DNA of 64,000 bases from Litsea cubeba (lineage: Eukaryota > Streptophyta > Magnoliopsida > Laurales > Lauraceae), in contig CM022951.1 of NCBI GenBank assembly GCA_012931725.1, positions 18,502,330-18,566,329 of the forward strand, given 5' to 3'. The notes under the pieces are model-generated. The model made no database searches and was not told the origin of the DNA. It saw only the letters and a list, made by a program, of their open reading frames with translations. Of this stretch, positions 48,621 through 59,128 are shown one piece after another (position 1 is the first letter of the stretch; every line of letters starts with the position of its first letter). The position numbers and the translations under genes were made by a program.

Positions 48621-49792
48621 AGATGGAATGTCCAACCCGATCTTATTACAAATCTTTGTGTGTTCCAATGGTTGTGGACCAATACAAATTGGTTGCATAT
48701 TCTTGGATCTTTGGATGGTAAAACAAAGGGATGCCTTATCCTTTCAACTCTAAGGTGACACAACCTGAGTCTAAGATTTTAATTAAATTAAATTAATTTC
48801 GAATCACGCATACTTACTCTCGTGAATTTCAATTACATAAAACTCATAAAAGATATCAATTTAAACATTATGCGGAACATTAACATATAAACAAATATAC
48901 ATTGTTCATTTACAATTTATACAAACATCCACTTGCATATTTAATTACAATGCAAGGATGAAAAGTATGAACGTTTCAAAAACAACTCTTATCAAAAAGT
49001 TTTCTGGTTCTAATCTCATCTCCATTCTACGAGTCCAGCTGGAGGAACCGGGACGGTCTCCTCCGTTGTCGTTGTGGCCTCGGGACCGGCAGGGGCAAAT
49101 GAGCGTGTAATGCCATCAATAACACTGTGAGTTTAACAATTCAGCAATGTATAAACAGATACATGATCACATATGCTAATTACACATTTATCATATCTAA
49201 TTCAATGTTAGACTAAAACAATTAAACAGTGTGAGTCTTTATTAAAAATAGGCAACTACAATAACATTTATAAACGTATACCATCTTCCTAAATAGAAAT
49301 TATTACCATCTTCCATACGGAAGGATTCACAGTGTGAATTATCAGTGTCCTGGCCAAGGACTACTGACGTCACCACGGAGTTCCGGAACACTCCCAAATA
49401 ATCTACTTCAGTATTAACAGCTCAATGAGCTTATAGAAATCATCATGTAGTGCCAGACTCATTGTATAATACAATTCAATATATTAATTTTGTTTAATTT
49501 CGTCTAATTATAAATGAATGGATATAAGTCAATACACAATCCCTTTAGGATTTAATTAAAGTTACGAATCAATATACAATTTTAATTAAACAATACAAAC
49601 CATTTGGGTGTAATCCTTAGTTATTTAATGTACACGAGTTATTTTCGATAGACATCACAATTTATATGAATTTGTACATTAAAGTCTCATTAATTAACAC
49701 CTATGGAGGTAATAAACATTGTTAACAGCCTTGATTTAATCAATAGGCTCTTTAACTAGAAAATCAGAATTTAAATATGAATTTCATAATTT

Positions 49793-50133
49793 TGGTTACC
49801 ACTTCGGTTACCGTTCGGTTAACCGACATACGGAATGCGGCTAACCGAATTTACTTTGGTTACCTACGGTCAGCTCTCCAGAACCTTCAATTTTCCTGAC
49901 AAATTTCATTGAACTTCGGTTAATCGAAATGAGGATTTCGGCTAACCGAACTAAGGATTTTGGCTAACCGACCAATGTCGGTAACGTCATGGTCAGCTTT
50001 ACAGAAGCTGATAATTCTCACAAAACACTAACAGGTGAGTTCAGTCACCTCACGGTTAGCCTTGCGGCTAGCCGAACTTGGAATTTCGGTTAACCGAACT
50101 GAGATTTCGGCTAACCGAATTGACCGAGAACCT
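49793..50133. repeat. Array of TTCGGTTAACCGAA-type palindromes in the solo LTR
   Basis: More than ten variants of TTCGGTTAACCG, TTTCGGCTAACCGAA and CGGCTAGCCGAAC occur at irregular 20-60 bp spacing. Most are perfect or near palindromes around TTAA or CTAG. Confidence 0.85.
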
Positions 50134-50194
50134 CAAAATTTCTGAAATGAAATTCTGAATCTGAACGTCTCAAGTTCAGTAATACTTCTACAAT

Positions 50195-50202
50195 CTATAT
50201 AA
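50195..50202 (-). promoter_or_regulatory. TATA box of the solo LTR
   Basis: TTATATAG on the minus strand lies downstream of the palindrome array in the LTR's own direction. Confidence 0.4.
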
Positions 50203-51217
50203 CCTGCACAATAAACATCTTGGGACCTCCTGTTCCCTTCTCAAACATTATCAAACACCACTTCTATATCCAATCTTATTCTTCAATCAATCAATTATAC
50301 ATACAAATCAATTCCAAGAATAGGGTTGAATCACGACTACTGCAAAATTCAAGAAAAACCATATTCTTTAACATATAGACATAAATCAATGTTTATACTT
50401 GCCTTTAACTTGATTCTAATACAAACCCTTTTTTGCTAGCTTTTAATTTGATTCAAAACCACCAATTTCCAACCCTAACATCAAGAACAAACCCAAAACA
50501 ATTCTTTTATGAGTTATCTTTGTTAAATACCAACTCTAAGCTCACAAAAATATTCCAAATTTCTCAAAAGAATCTAAGCTACTTACTTGTAACTTCACAA
50601 AGAGAAATTTGATATCTTTTTCTAGCTTAAACTCCACGAAAGCCAAGCAACTAGAGGAGGAAGATGATGATGATTTGAAATCCCATACAAACTGAACTTC
50701 TTTGATCACTTTTGATGAATAAATTCATGAAGAAACGATGAAGAAAGCAAGGAGGAGAACCTAGGCTTACTCTCAGCTGAAGCAACCGACTGAAACCATC
50801 GAATGAAGTAAATTCTATGTTCTTCTTAACCTTTATCTACTGAACTTTACATTTAACCCCATCTCATTTACACTATTTCTAGTTTAAGTCAAATCACAAC
50901 TTACTTATTCCATTTAAAGTCAAATGAATTTGAATGTATTATAAAAATTGATGTACTCGTCGAGATGCACCTGATGGTATCAAGTTTGACCACATAGTAT
51001 AAATCCATATTTACGGAAAAGTCCTTCATTTCACTAATTCGAATATAAAATCAACTTACTGTCCTCCAAATCATCTCATTATGCTTAATTCATTCTTCTA
51101 AGATTAACTTAACTCATTTTGATCATTAATCACATTTAAATCGACTAATCATGCTTAATATACATTAACCTCAATTAATTAGAGTTAATCCTGATTAACT
51201 CGGGATGAGGTGTAACA

Positions 51218-51658
51218 CAAGGAGTCACACTTTCTTTAAAGACCCTATCAAGAATCTCATATCTCTTTATTGGTGGGAAACCTATGTGACATAGAGTTTG
51301 ATGCCGATCCAAAACTCTTTACCAAGAGTTTGCTCCCAATCGAGTTTTCCCTAGGATGACATATTAAGATTTTACTTGGAAGAATGCTAGCAATTGAAGT
51401 CATGCAAAAAAAAATATCATTCAATTTTATGATAAATATAAGATAACTTGATTTTGATTTTAAACATTTATATTATAGAAGATCTAAAATAAAAGTATTT
51501 CTCAAAAACAACAAATTTATACGCTTAAAATTATAAGGGACATTTACTAAGAAAATTCCCTTAAATAGGGTAACCACTGTTGAGACCCCTAAATTGTTAT
51601 ATTATCGGGCAAGGACAACGCCCCCCTCCCCCACACATGCAATCCCCATATACACTAT
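51218..51658. other. Flank of solo LTR, no gene
   Basis: AT-rich. It may continue the decayed copia at 48450 but no motif is readable. Confidence 0.35.
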
Positions 51659-52345
51659 TTTTTTTTCTCATTTTACCCTTTTCTTAGCTGATGCCAACGA
51701 GACATAATCAAAATTGCCAAGTCCAGGGACGAAAACAACAACAGAAAAAAGAAGATGACTTCTATCGGCACCGCGATTTTATCCCTCCACACCACAAAAA
51801 AAATCCTAAACTACCCCTCCCCACTTCTCCCCTTCCTCCCTCTTCCTCTCCCCCTCCCCCTACGCTACCCCCAATCTCTAGCAAGGCCAGTAGGAACACC
51901 CCCCCTCTTTCTTCGTCCCTCCCCCTCTTCCTCTCCCTCCCTCTTTCTCCCTCCCTCTCCCTCTTGACTTTTAGGAATCTTGATTTTTTTTTTTTTTGCG
52001 GTGTGGAGAGATAAAACTGCAGTGCCAATAGAAGCCCTAAAAAAAGAATAAAGAAGCGAAGATGGAGAACCATGTTCACTTCCATCTCCGATCACAGAAG
52101 AATAGAAGAAAGAAAAGAAGAAAGGGAAGTGTTAGAACCTCATCGACTAAGCTTTTTTCCATTTTAGCATTTTCTTAGCTGATGCCAATGAGACCCTAAT
52201 CCCAATCCATGCATGAAAACAACAATAGAAAAAAGGAAAGAAGTAATGGAAGAAGGAGAACCAAGCTCACTTCCATCTTCGGTCACAGAAGAAATAAAAA
52301 AAAGAAAAGAAGAAAGGGAAGTGTTGGGTTCTCATCGACCAAGCT
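51659..52345 (+). repeat. Tandem duplication; first copy carries a MITE
   Basis: CTTAGCTGATGCCAA recurs near 51683 and 52174, and both copies end in CTCATCGAC(T/C)AAGC (51659-52152 and 52153-52345). Without the MITE and one target copy the first unit is about 199 bp, like the second (193 bp). Confidence 0.8.
51754..52039. mobile_element. 286-bp MITE, Mutator-like, with 9-bp target duplication
   Basis: CTTCTATCGGCACCGCGATT and the inverted CTTCTATTGGCACTGCAGTT begin TIRs of about 45 bp at about 85% identity. AAAAAAGAA flanks both sides (51745-51753 and 52040-52048). The second copy of the host duplication lacks the insert. Confidence 0.75.
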
Positions 52346-52377
52346 CTGGAACTTGCAGCGACAACTGCCAAGGTGAG

Positions 52378-52408
52378 TCTCTCTCTCTCTCTCTCACACA
52401 CACATTCA
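52378..52408. repeat. (TC)n-(AC)n compound microsatellite
   Basis: About eleven CT units run into CACACACACA. Confidence 0.9.
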
Positions 52409-53166
52409 TTTTCGTTACCTTCTACGATTCTGACCATCAAAATGGGGAAGGGAGGGAACAATGTGTGGTGGTGAATTGCTCTCCTTATAGTTAAGGGTGC
52501 TACGTGTTCGGTATAATGCGTCAATCACTACCTCAAAATGCTTGATTAGCGACAGCAACTTACGGGATTACCGAGAGATAAAAATTGTTGGTTATTACGA
52601 CGAAATTAGCCCCTCGCTTTTGCCAGAACGACGACAAATTTATTGTTGTATCCACGTTAAAAATACAGATTAATAAAGACCGTCACCTCCAAATAAGTTT
52701 TTTTCTCTCCCGCGCGCGCCGGTTCCACTACCCTGTTTCAGTTCGCGCCCTAATATTATAACCTATAGCATCTCTCCCACTTGAATCTCTTGTGAAGATA
52801 CTCAGACTGCTCCCTTCCGGCATCTTCTCGAGGAGACTCCGACATCTATCTCCCTACAGGTTCTCTTCCTCTTCTCCTCTTCTTCTTTTCTTTCCTATAT
52901 TTCTATTTCTTCATCTTCTCTCCTCTCTTTTTTCCATTCCTCATCTCCTCTTTCTCATTCCATTTTCTGTCTTTTTTTTTTCCGAACCTCTTTTATGTTT
53001 TTGATGTCATGGGGTTTTGTTGGTGTATTGGAAGTTTGAGATTTGGAGTATGTGTTTGGGGTTTGGTTGATGGAGAATGGGTTTTGGGCTAGAAAAGGTC
53101 TTGGGAATAGGTGTAGGGTTTGACTATGGGTGTGGGACTTTAATGGGGGCCTTTGTGGTTAGGGAC

Positions 53167-53200
53167 GGTGGGGGTGGGGGTGGGGGTGGGGGTGGGGGTT
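53167..53200 (+). repeat. (GGGGGT)n tract
   Basis: Five GGGGGT units. Possible G-quadruplex on the plus strand. Confidence 0.9.
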
Positions 53201-53340
53201 GAGATGAATGTGGTTTGGAAAGAGTTTGCTTGGTGATGGGATTTTGGTGACAGTTTTTCACATCAAATGCCCAGTAAATTTTGACTGTTGCCCCTCTATG
53301 GATGGTATGGTTATTGATCTTTAAAATACCAAGGTTATTA

Positions 53341-53545
53341 ATAAGCTTTCCTCTCAGCAAATTGATTTTATTAGTGAGGACATCACCATTGAGGAAGTTT
53401 AACTATCCGTGAAACATATGTACCCTCTGAAAGTCTCTGATCCCCATGGATTCACTACTATGTTTTATAAAATTTGTTAGCTTATTATTGGACCTGATGC
53501 TTTTCTACGCATAATAGATTATTTCACTCACACTAAGATGCTCCT
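53341..53545 (+). pseudogene. LINE (L1-type) reverse transcriptase fragment
   Basis: The frame reads SEDITIEEV, a stop, LSVKHMYPLKVSDPHGF, then TTMFYKIC, a stop and LIIGPD. This matches the conserved plant L1 stretch EEV...K.PGPDGF...FY..W.IIG.D. Two in-frame stops and the PGPDGF to SDPHGF change show it is dead. It lies within the CACTA element. Confidence 0.8.
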
Positions 53546-55156
53546 CTCTCTTTCTCCAGAGAAGAGAGTGTCTAGTCTGACTAAATGTTGTAGTTTGAGG
53601 TGCTCCTCAGATGACGAGGTGATACTGGTTAAAGTGATAATTGTTGTTGCTTTGTGCAGCAGCCACCTTAGATTCCTAGTCTCGTTTCATATGGGTAATA
53701 ATGTTAGTGCTTGCTGGTCAAGGGATGTATAATGTATATAAAATTATTCACCGAAGTCAAATACAGCCTAACCTAATGTTTGTTTTGCAAGTGGTAAAGT
53801 AAAATTAGTGATAAAGTAATTCAATCACCAAAAAATTAACTTGACCATGTTTGATCGGTCAAAACATTTGTTGATGATCTGTGTGTTGATGATCCTTTTT
53901 TCTCATTGAGTAGTGTGGTCTAAAGTGTTTAAATTTGTTTTACTTCTGTAATAAGCTTCCTATTTGAAGATTTGATATGCGTACTATGACTCAATGCATA
54001 TGCCTAGGCAGATTTTGTGTATATATTATGAATCAAACCATTAAGAATTGCACAACTACATTTTACAAGCATGTCTTGATAGATTTCTTCTTAATAAGTG
54101 ATTGAAATATCTTCAAGGTCAACCACTCCATTTTTCTCTCCATCCAACTCAAACGCATTTAAAGAGATAGAGGAGAGCTGGTTGTCCAATCTGAGCTGGG
54201 CAAGCATCGGGCCTCAGGTCAGCCATGTGCCTGGACAACTAGTTGTCCACTCTGTTTTGAGTTTTACATGTATGCATTCATACCATTTCAAGTGGCATTT
54301 CTTGGTTTTCTCTTTTATTTGAAGCTACTTGTAAGTTTTTTTACTTATGCACTTATTCCTAATTATTTACCCTCTTATAACTCCATACATCCCTCTTGGT
54401 ATGCATATCTCTGCAACATTTTCTTTCACTTCTTGTTTCTTCATTTCCTAAGATTCAACTTCATATAATATAGTAGTTCTAAGTATTGTTGTTGTTTGGT
54501 TAGAATAATTAAATTGTTGTTGGAATCACTAAGACCTTGTTTTCTGAGACCTCTTTAACCCAAATCAATATGGGCAGTTGGTGCTATGTCGATAAGGTGG
54601 TGATACAGTTGGCTATTATTGTGAAATTGGTAGATGCATATGCTTTTCTTCTAGAATTAATTTAGTAATTAACAAAAAAGATAATTACATTTTGTTTATC
54701 TTTCCTGATGAGTGTATCGGCAATAACTTTTAGGCCCTTTGGGATTTTCAAAAATTGAGTATGCATAAATGAGGTTTAATTTATTAAATTCACTTACACC
54801 CATTGTACTCATTGCATTTAAATTTTCAAAGTCTACAAACCTATATCCTACTTGACCCTGTTTTGTGAACCTCTTTAACAGTGGCATTATTAACTTCTTT
54901 TTGTCTTTGTTTTTTTTTTTTTATCATACAACCCAATTGTTGGATAGCATGCCTAGCCTTACATCACTTTAATTATCGTGATATCTAACTTCCTCTAATA
55001 ATTTAATTTAGAGTTGACTTGGAATTAGCCAACATGGACATCCTATATGCCCATTATGATGCATATTTAGCATTAGGAAATTTAATTATTTTTATTGTTA
55101 ATTTTTCCTCGTGTTTGTTCATGATGTACATTCTCTTCTTGCAGCTCAATTGCTGA
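53546..55156 (+). other. CACTA internal non-coding sequence
   Basis: AT-rich, probably intron or spacer of the CACTA. Frames at 53538-53732 and 54098-54468 have no motif. Confidence 0.4.
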
Positions 55157-55661
55157 TGTAAGACCCCGACCCGAGAGACCTCGATTAGAGTTGATTAAGT
55201 TATATTTTAGTTCTAAGTGTGTTTATGGTTTTTGGATTAGTTTGAGGATTAGAATAGCTTTTATAATAGCTTTGGAGAATTTGGAGAGCCTTTGTACTTG
55301 TGGGACCCTTTAGGGGTTCTTGTTACGAATTATGTGAGATTTGGGGTTTACCGATGATTTTCAAAAATTATGTTTTTAACCCCATTGGACTTATCTTGTT
55401 AATCCCTACAACTTTCATGTTGACATCGTTTCCATTCGAGGACCTAAACCCGACTTTTCTCAATTTGAGGGCAAAATGGTCTTTTTACCCAAAATCTGGA
55501 CACCAATTTCTATGTCACCAAAATGTGCAAAATATATATTTTTTGGAAATTAAAAATTTCGCCGATCAACTTTGTCTTCTTCATCGAATTCGTTTGAAGC
55601 CCCGAAAGCCATATTTTAAGCCCGAGGAGTCTTTTAAGTTGTGGGCCCCACCCCCACTTAC

Positions 55662-55670
55662 TATATATAG
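55662..55670 (+). promoter_or_regulatory. TATA box of solo LTR
   Basis: TATATATAG after a C-rich stretch and about 500 bp into the LTR, followed by a CT-rich leader. Confidence 0.5.
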
Positions 55671-56378
55671 AGAGCTTCTTCTTCATTTTTCCTATTTCTG
55701 GCAAAAACCCTAGAGGAGAAGAGAAATCCCAGCCCTAAGGGTTTTCCCTTGCCTTTTTCTTGCTTGTTTCCCATAAATCACCATAAGAACTTGGCTAAAT
55801 CAAGAGATGGACCTTGCAATCTTTTTCCTCACCTCAAGAGCTCTCTATTGGTACCATTTATGAAGACATGCATCACCATTAGAGCTTCTTGTGAGCTCCC
55901 TCTTCTTATTTGAACCACTTTTAGGTAAGTGATCCCTCCAATCTTTTAGAATCTTGTTTGTTTAGCCCTAGGGAAGCTCCATTTCCTTTATTGGAAGATT
56001 TCATTTTGTTTTACTTGGATTTTGATATTCTAGGGTTTGGATTTGGGGGTTTTTGTATAGGTATTTGATTGTGGGCTTAAGAGGTGATTAGAGCTCAATT
56101 TGAATTGCATTGGACTTAAGGCAAGTGGATGAAATGATTTTCATGTGTTTATCATGTTTTATGCAGAAATCTTGATTTATCTTCATTAATAGTTTTAATG
56201 GTATATCATGCTTGATAGTTTGGTATTATTGATTTTGAATGATGATTTGATGAGATGAGGAGGTCAAGGAAGGGCCCAAATATTCATGAAGTTATGTTTG
56301 GAAGAAGGGGAAAGAAAGGAAATGGATAGGAGTTGGACAAAGGAGGAATTCAACCAAATGGGTTGAGATTCATCGCTG

Positions 56379-56537
56379 TCCGATCGATCGCTCATCAGGT
56401 CCGATCGATCGGACTGTAAATAACTGAGAGTGTTTTCAGGACCGATCGATCACCCATCAGGTCCGATCGATCGGACTGTAAATAACTGAGAACGTTTCAG
56501 GACCGATCGATCGGCCAATGAGTCCGATCGATCGGAC
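56379..56537 (+). repeat. Array of TCCGATCGATCGGAC palindromes
   Basis: Six CCGATCGATC cores occur in two and a half units of about 82 bp. Each unit has two palindromes joined by CATCAGG and followed by CTGTAAATAACTGAGA. Some copies are perfect palindromes. Confidence 0.9.
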
Positions 56538-58187
56538 TGAAATGAGATGAGCTGCAAAAATAAAGGGAATTGTGGGACTGTTCTCCAGATTCATTTCGAG
56601 CCCATACTCAAGTCCAATTCAGCTCTATCCCTTCTCTTTTTATTTGAAGGCATTGAACCTATAATGATGCATTTAAACCCGTGAAAGATTTGGGTAAATT
56701 GTGATGGGTTGTAGTGGGGAGGTATTGTTTGGAGCCCCATTGTTATTTAAGGACTTGTAAGGCATTCGTGAAGTCCGGAGGAAGGGGGAAACTCATCATG
56801 GAGATTTTATGAGATATTCTAGATTGACCAATGTGTATAAGGACCCGGAATGTCCCTAACTCTTAAAGAGTACCAAAATTACATCATGATCGACATACGG
56901 GGCCCTATTCACATTGATTCAATTCTAGAAACCCCATTGTTAACCTGTAAAGGTATGGGAAATGATTTGTATTCGATTTTCAACCAAATTCCTATTTTGG
57001 GATTTCAACCCATATGATATGACTAGACTGTTCCAAGAGTACTAGAAGAGATGTGCTTAGCTTTTGCTAACCTGTATATGTTAACTTGAGATGAATGTGT
57101 ATTTTGTGCCTCTTGGCACCCCGTTTCTTACTATGCATATGATTTGATTTATCGTATTTGACCTATGAGTCGGCACCACTGAGCTTGGACGACTTTGTCG
57201 GTTTGATCCACCGACTTGGGGTTCCTTCCCCTCCTGATAGTCAGCTGCAGTATGGAATGTACAGAGTTTTTACCTGGTTCGCTACCGTGGTCCCGCAGAG
57301 TATATATATATGTATATTATAGTATTTATCGTTGTCCCTCCTCACCTTGTGTGACTGAGGTCAATGATCCTGTAAGGGTATGCGCTCTCTTCACTTTGGT
57401 GAGAGAGGATGTAGCTTTGTGTGGTTGCCATCTTGACAGTTCCTTATCCTTGGTACCTCTACTGTTTTATATCGTTCATGTTGCTATTTAACAAATGATG
57501 CATTATCTTTTATGAAATTCATTATTTATACACAGGTTTTCTAAACTCTTGTATAGTATCATTGTTTTATTATTGTTATATCTTTTCATCCACCTGCCAG
57601 ACCGTCGTGTCTGATCCATTTATTTTGGTACTCAGGTCCCGAGCTTATTGCCATTGAGGAAGAGCCTGAGGAGGCGGTCGGTGAACCGCAGCGTGTGATT
57701 GAGTGGCAAGCCGACGATGTCATTTAGACATTCGGCCTTGCCTTGAGAATGACACATTTTGGGGAACTTGTGATAACTTTATTTTGGGTTTCATTTGGTG
57801 GTATGGTCTTTATTGACCGTTATTTTGGGGCATTAATCAACTGATCTTTTGTAAATACACTTAACTTTACTTTTGGGGAAATATGCTTATGATCATTGCT
57901 CATTTTGATATCTTGTCATGTTAATCATAGGTCAATCTCGTTTATGGGATGGAATAACATTATTATGATTTGCTACACGCTTCCGCAATCTTAAGAATGT
58001 GTTCGATATGTTATTAGTGAAATGATGTGTAAAGATAATCCTCACCGCGGTACCCTGTGGGAAATCACGTGCATGTTTCTCTTAATACCGTGTGCGGTTT
58101 AGCCAAAGAGATGCACGTGGCGCGGCATCATCACCGTCCCAATCCCGGACTTGGCTTCTCCCCTAATCCCGGTCCGGGGTCGCGACA

Positions 58188-59128
58188 CTGAGGGTCAAGG
58201 GAAAGTAACTTGTATTCTTGTTGTCATTGTGGTAAGTCCACTTCACTAACACCCCCGCTGTTTATTGATGTAGACTGGAGACAAGTTGCAGATGTAATTT
58301 TTTTTTCATACGAAAATATTTATTCAATCATGCATCCATCTATACGGGTTATTTTAGTAGTCAGCTGTGAATGAATGTTCATATTGTCTTACAAATAACT
58401 AGGATAACTCTAATTTCTTATTTCGATAATAAAATATTTTGTGTTGGAATGAAATGGGTTGATGTTCCTAAATGAACACGTGTGTGTGATTGAAGTAATC
58501 TGTGATAGGATCATAGTTTTCTAACTGATTTTATTCATGATTAAATGATTTTTATTCGGTTGGTTGAAATTATTCATGTTTTTCAAGAACCTCTCCTCTC
58601 TATACACACAAACCAAGACCCTACTCTGTGTACTATTTTACTTCACACACCTTTGGTATGACCTTGATTTTTTCTCTTTTTTATTGAAAAGCTATTTACT
58701 TTTCTTCTCATCTTTGTTCTCTTATTCCTCTGCGTAAGATGCATGTATTCTTTTACATGGTAGGATTTTGTGATTCTTGCTTAGTTGCTGATTATTTCCA
58801 TCTAATAGGTACTTAAATGGGTTCTTACATTATCATTGATGAATTGTTTTATATGTTTTTTTCTTTCCATCTTTTTTTTTTACTTGGAGATTGGACGAAG
58901 AGAAGAGTGACATCCTAATTTATTGTGATTTAGTGGGCCCACCATCTAAAAGAGGGTTAGGACGAAGAGCATCGAGTGTGCACATTGTATGAATAGTTTA
59001 AACCTGAGTTCCCTTACCAAGACTAGATCACTCTGTTAAAGATTAATTACACTAATGATAATATCATGTGGGAATTCGTATTTAACCATTTTATGTACCT
59101 TATTCCATGGATTTATATTTTTCCAAAC
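58188..59128 (+). other. CACTA sequence upstream of the transposase
   Basis: Continues the CACTA interior after the solo LTR. No further exon was recognised. Confidence 0.4.

Larger units (their letters stand above)
48756..51217 (-). mobile_element. Solo LTR, Ty3/gypsy type, 2.46 kb
   Basis: Minus-strand ends are TGTTACACCTCATCC and GGTTGTGTCA. The flanks TAAGG (48751-48755) and CAAGG (51218-51222) are a 5-bp duplication with one change. No internal polyprotein is present, so it is a product of LTR recombination. A minus-strand TATA (TTATATAG, 50195-50202) and an array of GGTTAACCGAA motifs lie inside. Confidence 0.75.
55157..58187 (+). mobile_element. Solo LTR, Ty3/gypsy (Tekay-like), 3.03 kb, inside the CACTA
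   Basis: The ends are TGTAAGACCCCGACCC and GGGGTCGCGACA, with CTGA on both flanks (55153-55156 and 58188-58191). Its size and TGT..ACA ends resemble the LTR at 1539-5132. A TATA box lies near 55662. A palindrome array is at 56379-56537. There is no polyprotein. Confidence 0.75.

Noticed and set aside
52213..52494. Exon-like MEEGEPSSLPSS frame ending at an AAG|GTGAGT donor
   Set aside because: Part of a tandem duplication, no acceptor or downstream exon found, and no family recognised.
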